In this document: piece after piece, positions 43,625 to 54,288 of the stretch
Position numbering within the stretch: position 1 is the stretch's first letter
Layout: each line of letters starts with the position of its first letter
Assembly: GCA_916613615.1 (NCBI GenBank)
Contig: OU744724.1
Span: forward strand, 58,480,898 to 58,544,897
Source of the DNA: Steromphala cineraria
Taxonomy: Eukaryota > Mollusca > Gastropoda > Trochida > Trochidae
DNA: 64,000 nucleotides
Direction: 5' to 3'
Position numbers and translations under genes: made by a program
Notes under the pieces: generated by a model
Database searches by the model: none
Seen by the model: only the letters and a program-made list of their open reading frames with translations
Told to the model about the DNA's origin: nothing

Positions 43625-45139
43625 GATACGCGAGTTAGGCTGTGACTGGCGGCACACGCGGGCGATGTGTCCGACTTGCTGGCATTTAAAACAAACTAGT
43701 CCTCTAAAATTACATTGTCCAGCCGGGTGAGAGTAACCACAGAAGCGGCACTTAGGTATTTGCTGTGTCTGGGATACGAACCGATTATTTCTGCCGGCGG
43801 GCTGAGGGTGCTGAGGAAATGACTGATTCCCGAATGGCTGATACCTCCCTCTGCGGGGGGGTAGGTGAGGCATGGCCTGCGGGGAGCGCATGGTTTGTTC
43901 TGCATTAGGCTGAAGATAAGGCCGAATGTCTACCGTGTTAAGAGTGTCCTGTCCGCGAGGGGGGTCTGACAAGGTATCAACCTTTTCTGACAGAAGATTA
44001 ATAGCCGACATAACACGGGCCTCATAGTCACTATCACTACCTGTCTGGGAAGCATCTGCTATTTCGGCACTATCCACGCATTGTTTAAGATTGGCATGCG
44101 AACGCGTGAGGATAAACTGTTTAATATGGGGTCTCGCATTACGGAGGATGAGGTCTCTAATGTATGTATCATCATTGCGATTAACTGTTGCTGCCTCATG
44201 TCGGATGGTCTGTAAGAAATCAGAAAAGCTTTCCGAGCGTTTTTGTTTTTTATCCAATAATTCATTTGTCTTCTTGAGAATTTCGATTGAATTTGGTGTG
44301 TAACGTTTGATAAACCGTACCCTTGCTTCTTCCCATGTAGGAAGCAAACGAATTTCGGCGGATTCGAACCATTCTTGTGCCTTACCCGTGAGGTACATAG
44401 GAAGAAGGTGTTTCATTTCTGTGAACGTACGGTTATGTAACAAACAGAACCCTTCGAATCGTTGTAACCAGCTAATAGCTGCTGAGGAATCTAATCCATC
44501 ATACGGCGGCATTGGCAAATTAGCCAGTGCAAGATTGCGCGACATTTCCCCTATCTGTGATGATAACGGATCTGTTGTGGTGGGTGTTGATGCAGCGTCT
44601 GTGTATGCAGGGGGGCCGGGGACTGTAGGGGGGTTAATGAGTGTAAGCTGCCTATCATGTGGAAACAATGTATCAGCTGGAGGGGCAGGTGGTTTCGAAT
44701 TTGGATCAGTAGATTCTGTTAATCCATCCTGTGACTGTGGGGGTGCTTGCAATGGGGCTGAAGACGGTAGCGGAGGGTAGAGTGGGGGTGGGTTGGTCAT
44801 GAATGATTGTGGAAATTGGTCTGACGCAAGTGTCCACTGAAAGGGAATGGGGCCTTGTGGGACAGATTTTGGTTTAGCGCCACCTGCTGCGGTAGGCGCT
44901 GTCTGGGCACGTGCTGAGTTGAGCAAGGACGTATTTAAAGGGGCAGTGGGAGTGGAAGTTGACCCGAATAACCCCGTACTTGCTGGTGTTCCCATGGGAT
45001 TAACAGCAAGGGGAGTACTGTTAAGTGGAGCAGGGGAATTAGGAAGTCTGAGGCTTTGGTGGCGTCGTAAGGAGTGTGCTAGCTGACCAGGGGGGCGAGA
45101 GACTTGCCGAATAGGTGTTAAATTTGGTGCATATGACAT
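43622..45139 (-). CDS. gag: Gag structural protein
   Basis: 505 codons from an ATG at 45139. The N-terminal ~190 residues are Pro/Thr/Ala-rich. The middle (about 205-370) has the retrotransposon-type capsid pattern (AISWLQRFEGFC, YLTGKAQEWFES, FIKRYTPNS, SFSDFLQTIRHEA). Two zinc knuckles close the protein: C464-x2-C-x3-H-x4-C476 and the classical C483-x2-C-x4-H-x4-C496. It forms the particle shell and binds the RNA. The stop is a TGA followed by CTA, in frame with pol. No internal break is seen. Confidence 0.93.
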   Translation of the reverse strand: MSYAPNLTPIRQVSRPPGQLAHSLRRHQSLRLPNSPAPLNSTPLAVNPMGTPASTGLFGSTSTPTAPLNTSLLNSARAQTAPTAAGGAKPKSVPQGPIPFQWTLASDQFPQSFMTNPPPLYPPLPSSAPLQAPPQSQDGLTESTDPNSKPPAPPADTLFPHDRQLTLINPPTVPGPPAYTDAASTPTTTDPLSSQIGEMSRNLALANLPMPPYDGLDSSAAISWLQRFEGFCLLHNRTFTEMKHLLPMYLTGKAQEWFESAEIRLLPTWEEARVRFIKRYTPNSIEILKKTNELLDKKQKRSESFSDFLQTIRHEAATVNRNDDTYIRDLILRNARPHIKQFILTRSHANLKQCVDSAEIADASQTGSDSDYEARVMSAINLLSEKVDTLSDPPRGQDTLNTVDIRPYLQPNAEQTMRSPQAMPHLPPRRGRYQPFGNQSFPQHPQPAGRNNRFVSQTQQIPKCRFCGYSHPAGQCNFRGLVCFKCQQVGHIARVCRQSQPNSRI

Positions 45140-45389
45140 CGTCTAGTATTAACGGAGAGCCCTAGTTTGTCTACACGTGCGACAATCAATGAATCTGTTG
45201 CAAGGTGAAGAAAGTTTGCTCACCTTGTTTTAAGTGTCCGCCGATAAAAGATTGTCGCTCCTTGTCCTTGCCTGGCGTTCCAATGGCTCCAGATGTTTGA
45301 GAGGTCCGAGGATTAAGGATACACGTCCAAGTTGAGAGTGCACGTCGTAGATTTTAGAAGCGGGATGTACCCACGCATCAACCACCAAT
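45140..45389 (-). other. Leader with primer-binding region and candidate splice donor
   Basis: Two bases after the 5' LTR, the - strand reads TGGTGGTTGATGCG, a plausible tRNA-primed site starting with TGG; I could not assign the tRNA. Further down, CAAG/GTGAGC at 45227-45218 is a strong splice donor ahead of the gag ATG. Spliced messages for the envelope-like gene and the RING-like ORF could start here. Confidence 0.6.
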
Positions 45390-46091
45390 TATCCTGGGAA
45401 GTTATAACCCACCCGTTACTCCCAGTGACCCTAAGCGAGTAGGTACGTACTTAATGTCGTTGTAAGGGATGTTATGGTCACTGGAATGGCGTGGTCAGGA
45501 TAGTGTCTATACACACTTGTGACTCTGCAACTGGTCTGCTTCACAAGGACTCTGACTAGCTGTAGGTTGGGATCAGGCAACAACTCTGAGTTCAGACACT
45601 CTGAATCAGACAGACTTTGGCGCATGCAAGAAAGACAGAAGACGGAGGATGGTCAATCAGCCGCTGTCCAAGCTCAACTGAACCTTTAATCATGAGGTGC
45701 GATATTTAAAGATGGTTTGTCCTTGACGGCTAGTTGGAACTCACTACTTCCCCCTTAAGATATATGTTTTTCCAATTACCATGTTCATCTCCTGACTTCC
45801 ACGTAAACATAGTATGACCTATACCTGAACTCTCGACTCTGCCTCGTCGGATGTCCGAGAACAACTTCAAAGGAACTTATAATTACTGGTCAGGAGTTCT
45901 CGTTATACTGTCTCATGGAGCATGCTTTGCTCTCTTCAAAAGGCAATCTGGCCGAAACTGACCTCGGAATTCATACACAAACAAGTTGTTTACTTGCTTT
46001 CTGCAGATTGCAATCATTAAGCTTTACCTCTCTTTCACCTCAAAGTGACCAATATATTTTTACAGTTTTAAAATAAAACTATCTTCTAACA
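45390..46091 (-). repeat. 5' LTR
   Basis: 702 bp, identical by eye to 31350-32051. It is the promoter copy in element orientation. A TATA-like TTTAAATATC and an initiator-like TTCAGTTG are placed about 31 bp apart, giving a U3 of about 412 bp and R+U5 of about 290 bp. Confidence 0.95.
45675..45710 (-). promoter_or_regulatory. LTR core promoter (TATA + Inr)
   Basis: On the - strand TTTAAATATC starts at 45710 and TCAGTT, an Inr-like word, has its A at 45679, a TATA-to-start distance of about 31. An ATTAAA (45690-45685) sits between them and could be the poly(A) signal when this sequence is in the 3' LTR, implying a very short R. Confidence 0.5.
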
Positions 46092-46095
46092 TTTG
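46092..46095. other. Target site duplication, right copy
   Basis: TTTG directly after the right LTR is the partner of 31346-31349. Confidence 0.8.
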
Positions 46096-47108
46096 AACCA
46101 TTGAAATTGAAATCTTATGGACATACTCCTTCACTAGTAAGGTTTTTAATTTATTGATTTTATAACTCTGTGACCCCAAATATGGCGACAGGGGACCATG
46201 CCCTTTAAACCTTCTCTATCTTCTCCTTGAGAAGCAAAAGGTCTAGAAAACATTTTTAAAGTTTATGTGATATATAATTCATAGATTTTGTGATCCCAGG
46301 GCCCCTTATATGTTAACCCTGTGACCATTATCATATAATATTATTATGATAGATAGCCTGGTGAGCTACTATGGCTCTTATTTTATATTTTTAAGAATCA
46401 CAGTCCTCATTTATGGAGAAGGGATGATTTACCAAGTACTAATTAAAGATCAACAAAACCAGACTATTACCATATCAACAGGAAACAGAAATTTGAAATA
46501 TTTTTTATAGAAATTGAAATTGTTCCAAGATGAATAAACTGAAAAGTTTTCAAAAAGTGAATTCAACTTTCATAATTACACTATCAAACATTCTTCATAT
46601 TCCAATAAGTCATTGATGATAGTTTCAAGTCATGATGTGGCAACCTCATGTTGAACTCTTCAATGAATGGAGGTATCTTTGGTGTCCTATTCCTTCGCAA
46701 TACGATCCCTTCATTCTTCCCCAAATATTCACTATGCAGTCTCTACGTGTCTGTCTGATTGTGAACACTCCCTCTACGGGTGTGTTCCATTAATCCAAGG
46801 GGAGATAATCCCGGCAATGTTTATACAGTTAGCTGGACATGTGTTTTCTGCATGCTTCTAGCTGCTGACCACAACAAGTCAATTCCACAGCCGGTCAGTG
46901 AGACTGGACTCAAGGTCTCTCAATATCAGAGCCTGGTAATATGAAGCCATTGAATATAGGAAGTGATTCGGACTGTGAGATTTTACCTGTACTTTGGTAT
47001 AAAGTGATATAAATTGTGCTTTAAAATTTGTTTTTCATTTGTAAGATATGCACCAACAATTTTCTAAAATACATACACACAAATTTAATATAACTTGTGC
47101 GGATAGGT
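46096..47108. other. Flank after the retroelement, no exon seen
   Basis: This presumably continues the interrupted intron of the LDLa gene. No further papilin-like or LDLa exon was recognised. Confidence 0.4.
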
Positions 47109-47636
47109 TTAAAGGCACCACTCGACCGCGTTTCGTCCGCCATTTTGAAACGTTAGCGTTGCGAGAAAACAAATATGCTGTATATTGCTAATTTATCAAC
47201 AAAACAAAGAAATAAATACTGGATTGATAGGAGAGGAGCATATTTACATATAATTCATAATAAAAGTTATCAGTTACGACAGCATTTTGTCGTAGTAATG
47301 CATTCCACGATCGTAGCTTCGATGATTGGCTTCATTTCACGATGTTTTTATTTTTTGAGCAATACACTTTATTCTTTGTCAAATTGTCAAATCTTTAACA
47401 ACTGAAATGCTAACCTCACAAACATATTTGAAATTAAGTGTGAATTTATTATGTAAAAATCATTTATAATTGTAAAAACCCTTATATAAAAAACTCATAT
47501 ATGCAGCAACATTGCAGCGATGTTTTCACTCACCGTTGCACATAGTTGCGGCTGAAATTTCGAATTTACCATGCAAATGAGCGTGCGGCAAAGTTGCGGC
47601 TAATTCATTACGCATAAGTTGCAACAACCGTTTCCC

Positions 47637-47880
47637 TCAAGTGATCCGCAAGCGTTGCACTCAAGTGATCAGCAAGCGTTGCGCTCAAGTGATCCGCAAG
47701 CGTTACACTCAAGTGATCCGCATGCGTTGCGCTCAAGTGATCCGCAAGCGTTGCGCTCAAGTGATCCGCAAGCGTTGCGCTCAAGTGATCCGCAAGCGTT
47801 GCGCTCAAGTGATCCACAAGCGTTGCGCTCAAGTGATCCGCTAGCGTTGCATTCAAGTGATCCGCAAGCGTTGCGTTCAA
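47637..47880. repeat. 24-bp tandem array, ten copies
   Basis: GTGATCCGCAAGCGTTGCGC recurs every 24 bp from 47641 to 47857. Because 24 is divisible by three and the unit lacks stops, the array is open in several frames on both strands. It lies in the subterminal part of the large insert and reuses the GTTGC words of its ends. Confidence 0.9.
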
Positions 47881-50340
47881 TAGCGATATATATTTAATAT
47901 ATTCAGTGTAATGTTTTGAAAGTAGCTCACATTGTTTCTCTCATGATGTCACCTGTATAAAAGATACAAACACATCATATTCATTTTAATATTTTATTTT
48001 GATTATTCACTTGTGCATAAAATAACACACAAAAATATATATATCAGTTGTATGTACAGCATGAAAGTTTTTTATATGACATCATCAAGCATTCTAGCAC
48101 TAAAAGATTTGAGACACTTGTTGAATTATTAACTGAACATTTAATATATTTAATTTTGGATCTTGTTTCAGGGTATAATAGATAAAAGTTTTTATGTGAC
48201 ATGAAAAGGCATCCTGGTACTAAAAGATTTGAAACAAATATATGCCAATAGTTGCATTCTAAAAAAAATTACAAATTCAACTGTTAAGATTATACTCCAA
48301 TATCTAAGATTTAATTCACTGATTAACCTTTATAGCTATTAAATGAAGTCCTCACAAAAACAGGTCCATTTATAGATTATTACAATTATTGTTGAAAAGT
48401 GTCACATCACTAAGTTATGAATGACAATTTTTGGGGAAACTTATGCTACATGTGATACATTCAAGTATATAAAGTGAAGAAAATGAAAACATATTTGTTC
48501 AAATTATTGTCTGTGTTCACATCTGAAGAGTTGTGGCTTGGTCTTCATTCTGAAACAATAAACAAATGTTTGTACAATTAATTAGGATGCTCGCCATTGA
48601 AAATAAAACAATTTCTCTTATACACGAATCACACTTTTATTGCATACATAGATATGAATTAAGAACAGAATTGCAATGTGGTTCTAATCTGTAACTAAAT
48701 TGGTCAGAAGTCATTGATCAATCTGTTTGTTTATTTAGCACTTCAGTTTACTTTAATGACACTGCTTTGCTATTCCTGTTAGTTCCCTTATGTTGTGAGG
48801 TCTGTGTATTGTAAACTTCAGTGATCACCTTAAATAAACAATTTGAATACATTCCTTCAATGTATGGAAAGAGAAAAAAAAACACATCTGAACTCAGTTA
48901 CAAAATGGTGAAATAACAAGCAAAAAAAAGTATTACACCTGGATCACTTTAATTACTATTTATTATAATTAATCTATAAAAACAGATAGAATTTGAACTA
49001 ATAATTTGACATTTGAATGTGTAAATGATTTTTATACTTATTTATGATTATTGTATTACCATTTATTTGGCCCCAAAACTAAATGTAAAGAAATGAATGA
49101 AAAATAGTGAAAAGATTTTGAATCATTTGAATTTCAATTATTATTACCTTAAAGACTATGTCTACAACTGTCAAGCTTGTTTATTACTATCATAATCGTG
49201 TTTAGTAATTAAAAAATCTTATCAATCTTCAGGTGTCAGGATTTTAAAATCTAGACTACTTTATAACCCAAAATAAATAATAAAAAAGGTTATATGTCTG
49301 GATAATTTGAAGAATAATAACATTTGAATAAAAAAAAAAAGAATATACAATAATTTAAGAATTGAACAGAAAGACTTTCATTGAAAATCTATATGATCAA
49401 ACTTTAAAAATTGTATTAAAACTGAATGTGTCCTGAGCTAATAACCAAAGTTAGTTAATTGATATATCAAAAGTCTTCAAATTGATTGACAGCTCATAAG
49501 CATTTGGAATCAAGTGTTCCCTCATGTATTTACAGCATACAATCAACCTGTCTGGGTGTTTACAAATTAAAGTGTTATTAATCAAGTCCATTTTTTTGCA
49601 AATTAGGTTGCAATTGTCTAATCTACAGTCAAGGAATATACAGCATGTTTATTCAAGAATTAAATCAGGATTAAGAACAGTATAGCAATGTGACTCAGAT
49701 TGGTCATTTCTTAAACTGTTTGTTTATTTAGCAATTTAGTGTACTTACTATGAAGACACTGCCTCCTTATCCCCTCATGTTGCCAGGTCTGTGTATTGTA
49801 AGCTTCAGTGGTCACCTTAAATAAACAATTTGCATATTACAGTCCTTTTATGAAATGAAACAGGTATAGGGAAAGAACAACTGAATCTAATTATTCAGTT
49901 ATATATATATAAGCAATGTATGAAGAGTTAGCAGAGATAATTTGAACTAACAAGTTGACATTGAATAAATCAATAACTTTGATAGTAATTTGTTTGTTAA
50001 GAAAATTTTATCAATTCAAAAGGTTTATGAAACAATTTGAATTTGCATTCATGGTAGACTACACATTGGTAAACTAGTTATCAAATAGAAACTTCAACAG
50101 TTTCTACTTGATGAACAGTTATCAATTGTACAGAAATGGACACACTTGAAATCTATTTGATCAATCAAATATATATAGAATTCATTGCAAAAGTTTTATA
50201 TAATAAGTCTTAAAGATCATAAGCAATTGAAATCAAGTGCTCCCGGTATATCTATGATATACAATTGACCTGTCTGGATGTTTACAAATAAAACATTTTG
50301 AATTGTCTAATCTACAATCAAGGATTATAATGCATGTGTA
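47881..50340. repeat. Diverged ~1-kb duplication inside the large insert
   Basis: A segment with CTGTTTGTTTATTTAGCA and GGTCTGTGTATTGTAA.CTTCAGTG.TCACCTTAAATAAACAATTTG at about 48720-48850 recurs at about 49700-49835. A second shared segment (CAA.TGACCTGTCTGG.TGTTTACAAAT type) lies at about 49545 and 50265. The rest is AT-rich and non-coding. Confidence 0.6.
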
Positions 50341-50410
50341 TTCAAGAATTAGATTAGCATGCCAGGTGTGCAGTTTTCAAGAATTAGATTAGCATGCCAG
50401 GTGTGCAGTT
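50341..50410. repeat. 35-bp perfect tandem duplication
   Basis: The phrase TTCAAGAATTAGATTAGCAT...CCAGGTGTGCAGTT occurs twice back to back, immediately beside the exon-like segment at 50413-50517. Confidence 0.8.
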
Positions 50411-50412
50411 AC

Positions 50413-50517
50413 CTGCAGTTACATAATCTCTGCCTGTGTCTAGCCTCAATCTGTCTGTCTGTCCTCTCATGGCAGCCATGGTCCAGTGCACACTTGTGTC
50501 AACAATGCCATCTTTTG
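50413..50517 (-). other. Exon-like segment on the - strand
   Basis: Bounded by TTTTCAG (acceptor) and CTGCAG/GTAACTG (donor), 105 bp, clearly GC-richer than its surroundings, with one frame open throughout. An ATG in the strong context GGACCATGG lies inside. No domain was recognised and no continuing open exon could be joined with confidence, so it may be a non-coding or decayed exon. Confidence 0.35.
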
Positions 50518-50771
50518 CTGAAAATTACCAAGTAATAAAACCTAATGACACATCAAATCAGTATCACATTGCAAAACATAGAGGTACATAATAATGTAAT
50601 ATAACAATACTTTACAAGATATTCAATCAAGAAGTAACAAGGTTTGAAACCATTTGTCATTTTGACTGCATGTGAAGCCAATATTATTGAAACATCATAA
50701 GCTCTTGTTTATGATTTGGAAAAGAACATACAGGCAACATGAACTAGGAACAGTATTCAGATGTACTTACT

Positions 50772-50964
50772 CTGATATCAGTGAATGAAGAAATGCCATT
50801 TTAGCTGTTAATGGGCTGTGATTTAACTATCATATCCAGTTGTTTGATAGACGCCATCTTTGTTCCCTCCTTCTTGCATGTGGCTTGTGCAGTGGTAAAG
50901 AGCTAAATATTGCAGAGATTCTGATTGGCTAATGTCCAGCCCAACTCGATTCTGATTGGCTAAT
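50772..50964 (-). promoter_or_regulatory. Promoter-like region and first-exon-like segment on the - strand
   Basis: Read on the - strand: two ATTAGCCAAT boxes (50964-50955 and 50933-50924), then AATATTTAG (TATA-like), then a stretch with an ATG in the context ACAAAGATGGCG and an 18-codon frame. The donor ATCAGA/GTAAGT follows at 50771-50766. The order suits a transcription start feeding the exon-like segment at 50413-50517. Confidence 0.35.
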
Positions 50965-51469
50965 GCACAATGCATTGCACAGTGCACAGAGTACTTGCCT
51001 GATGGTTATGCAGAGGGTTTTGATAAAATGTATTATTTTATAGCTTGGAAATTGAATTGTTATTGAATTTGTTCATGCTGATAATGATAAGTATAAAAGT
51101 TGTTTTCTTTTTAAATCTAACAAATATTTTGTAGGTTTATTGTTTAGTGCCACAATTGTTATAATTGTGTTTCTTTTAAGTGACATTTTTACAATCATTT
51201 ATTTCCTTTATAATTGTTATTCAAGAAGTGTTTCCATTAATTGATTACTTATGAAAAAAAGAAGGTAAGTATCCAATAGACATAAAGATCAATTTTACAT
51301 TTTACAACCAGGTTTACAATATAAAATTAGTCTTTTGATTAAAAAAGATAGAATTGGAATTAACAAGACAGAAAAACCTTGGTTTACAATAAATGTATCA
51401 AAGTATGTGGAGTCTTGAATAAAAATGAATAAAAAGGAAATAGAACCTGTGAAACACTAAGTGATTATT

Positions 51470-53640
51470 TGTTTTCAAATAAACAGATGTCACTTACTAA
51501 GCAACTTCACAAGTTTTTAATAATTAACAGATAACTGACAATAAACTAAACCAACAAACTCTTCAACACATGATGGTCAGTGTCAATGACAGGAAATCAC
51601 AACTTGAAATAACAACTAATTGTATAACTGATATCCCTTTCATAGCAAAATAACAAAGTTAATGACCCTTGAAGTAAATACCTTTTAAGGTAGCAATCAA
51701 CAATGCTGCTTTCAGAGAGGGATAATGGATGCTTTTGTCATTGGCTAATACTGAATATTAGCTCCACCCATCTCTATCACTGTAACTAATTCATTTACAT
51801 CTTAAACAATGTCGACACAAGTTATAGCAATGCAGAACATGTAAGTTTTATTTATTACAATATCATACATCTTTTATGTCGGAGGATAATAAAATTTATT
51901 AAAAGTGATAATCTGAATCAAAATGTTTAAATCTTATTTCAAATGATTAAAAGAGGAATATCCAAATTATTTGTACGGTACACTTGTGTGTGTTTGATGA
52001 ATGTGTGATATCCTGATGTTTACTTAGAGAGCCCAACAGCAGGAGATTCAATTAATCTCAAATCTGTAATAACAATCCCTTTATGAATAATTCGAATATG
52101 AGATTTAACTTCATAGCTTCTCCTCACAAGACTTACTTAGTTTGTTATGTATGATTATTAATATAGATGAAATTTTGAATAAAAAGAACATAAAACCTGT
52201 CGAACACATTTTAATTCAGAATATAATTTCAAATTACCAGGTGTCATTAAGAATTTAACAAGTTTTGAGTAATTAACAGATAACTGACAATAGACTAAAC
52301 AAACAAACTCGTCAACACATGATGGTCAGTGTCAATGATTTGAAAATTAACAGGAAATCACAACTTGAAATAACAACTAATTGTATAACTGATATCCCTT
52401 TCATAGCAAAATAACAAAGTTAATGACCCTTGAAGTAAATACCTTTTAAGGTAGCAATCAACAATGCTGCTTTTAGAGAGGGATAATGGATGCTTTTGTC
52501 ATTGGCTAATACTGAATATTAGCTCCACCCATCTCTATCACTGTAACCAGTTCATTTACATCTTAAACAATGTCGACACAAGTTATAACAATGCAAAACA
52601 TATAAGTTTTATTTACTACAATATCAAACATCTTTAATGTAGGAAGATAATAAAATTTATTAAAAAGTGATAATCCGAATTAAATTTTATAAATCTTATT
52701 TCAAATGATTAAAAGGGGAATATCCAAATTATTTGTACACTTCTGTTGTGTTTGATGAATGTGTGATATCCTGATGTTTACTTAAAGAGTCCAACAGCAG
52801 GAGATTCAATTTATCTTAAATCTGTAATAACAATGCCTTTATGAATAATTCGAATATTGAGATTTGACTTCACAGCTTCTCCTCACAAGACTTACTTAGT
52901 TTGTTATTTATGATTATTAATATAGATGAAATTTTGAATAAAAATAACATAAAACCTGTCGAACACATTTTAATTCAGAATATAATTTCAAATTACCAGG
53001 TGTCATTAAGAATTTAACAAGTTTTGAGTAATTAACAAATAACTGACAATAGACTAAACATACAAACTCGTCAACACATGATGGTCAGTGTCAATGATTT
53101 GAAAATTAACAGGAAATCACAACTTGAAATAACAAAAAGTTAATGACCCTTGAAGTAATTACCTTTTAAGGTAGCAATCAACAATGCTGCTTTTAGAGAG
53201 GGACAATGGATGCTTTTGTCATTGGCTAATACTGAATTTTAGCTCCACCCATCTCTATCACTGTAACTAATTCATTTACATCTTAAACAATGTTGATACA
53301 AGTTATAACAATGCAAAACATGCAGGTTTTATTTACTACAATATCATACATCTTTTATGTAGGGGGATAATAACATTTATTAAAAGTGATAATCCAAATT
53401 AAATTTTTTAAACCTTATTTCAAATGATTAACAGAGGAATATCCAAATTATGTGTTGGATGAATGTGTGATATCGTGATGTTTACTTAGAGAGCCCAACA
53501 GCAGGAGATTCAATTCATCTTAAATCTGTAATAACAATGCCTTTATGAATAATTTGAATATTGAGATTTGAATTCACAGCTTCTCCTCACAAGACTTACT
53601 TAGTTTGTTATGACATGAAAAACAACCTCAATAGAATGAA
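51470..53640. repeat. Three tandem units of 0.72-0.76 kb
   Basis: CAATGCTGCTTT.AGAGAGGG occurs at 51701, 52462 and 53182. The whole context (AACTCGTCAACACATGATGG, GTCATTGGCTAATACTGAAT, CTCCACCCATCTCTATCACT, AGCAGGAGATTCAATT) is repeated in order. The third unit lost about 40 bp. Each unit carries one ATTGGCTAAT word. Confidence 0.85.
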
Positions 53641-54288
53641 ATTTCAAATAAGTCTTATTAATTGTTCTTAGAACATGGTTTGATTAGTCCTTTCATTAGC
53701 ATTATAGTCAGTCGCTTCTAGTCTGATATCATATTATCATTACATATTTTATATTATGAATAAGAAGGCCATATACATTTTAGTGCAACTGGGATAAATC
53801 AAGCGTGTATTAATTGTGAAATGGCATGCTGTACCTGTGTGTTAAGCTGAAACTGCTTATTGAATATTGTATTGTTATGATGATCCAGGTACATATCCTT
53901 GAACATCGAATGTTATACAACTATTAAATGTTATGATGATGAATGGTTATGATTATATGAATCGGCTAATTACACCAACCCCAATAAATGCAATGAATTG
54001 CATACAATTGTCTTTGTCTTTCTTTATCAATGCATAAAAGTGAAAACTTTGCGGCAATGTTTTCACTTTTTTTCCATCTAATTATTAATTGTCACATTGC
54101 TGCATATGTTTATCTAAACGAGCACTTGCGTTTCACAACCGTTTCGCTTGTTAGTGAATGTTTCGCTCCTAGAAAACAATACGCCGCAATGTTGCTGCAC
54201 CATTGTGGCTAACTATAATTTTTTGTAAGGGAAGGAAAGTCCTCCTGAATTTCGTTTCCACAAAAAATACCCCACTCGAATGGTCCCT

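Larger units (their letters stand above)
31350..46091 (-). mobile_element. Full-length Ty3/Gypsy LTR retroelement with envelope-like and RING-like genes
   Basis: 14,742 bp, on the - strand, flanked by the direct repeat TTTG (31346-31349 and 46092-46095). The two 702-bp LTRs appear identical. In element order: 5' LTR, leader with a candidate splice donor, gag, in-frame pol behind one TGA, a 1.9-kb spacer, envelope-like gene, RING-like ORF, polypurine tract and 3' LTR. Pol order (protease, RT, RNase H, integrase) is that of Ty3/Gypsy. The length is well above the usual 5-9 kb, because of the spacer and the two extra genes. It lies antisense in an intron of the LDLa gene. Identical LTRs and open frames indicate a recent insertion, possibly competent. 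Confidence 0.95.
47479..54231. mobile_element. Large non-autonomous element with degenerate inverted ends
   Basis: It begins CCCTTATATAAAAAACT and ends with the inverted counterpart AATTTTTTGTAAGGG. About 20 bp further in, GCAGCAACATTGCAGCG on the left faces CGCCGCAATGTTGCTGC on the right, and CAACCGTTTC/GAAACGGTTG-type words also pair. Comparison with the intact MITE copy gives exact edges and a probable 2-bp AA duplication. No transposase frame is present. The interior is mostly repeats plus exon-like pieces on the - strand. The superfamily is unassigned. Confidence 0.7.

Noticed and set aside
39427..44780. Several + strand frames of 60-157 codons opposite gag and pol
   Set aside because: They are antisense shadows of the real - strand genes, with no independent motifs.
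45371..45387. Assignment of the primer-binding site to a named tRNA
   Set aside because: The site begins TGG as expected, but the remainder did not match any tRNA 3' end I could recall with certainty, so the tRNA is left open.
47637..47880. CRISPR-like array (regular short repeats)
   Set aside because: Units are head-to-tail without unique spacers and the context is eukaryotic; it is a minisatellite. The same applies to 8104-8283, 25585-27690 and 56566-58256.
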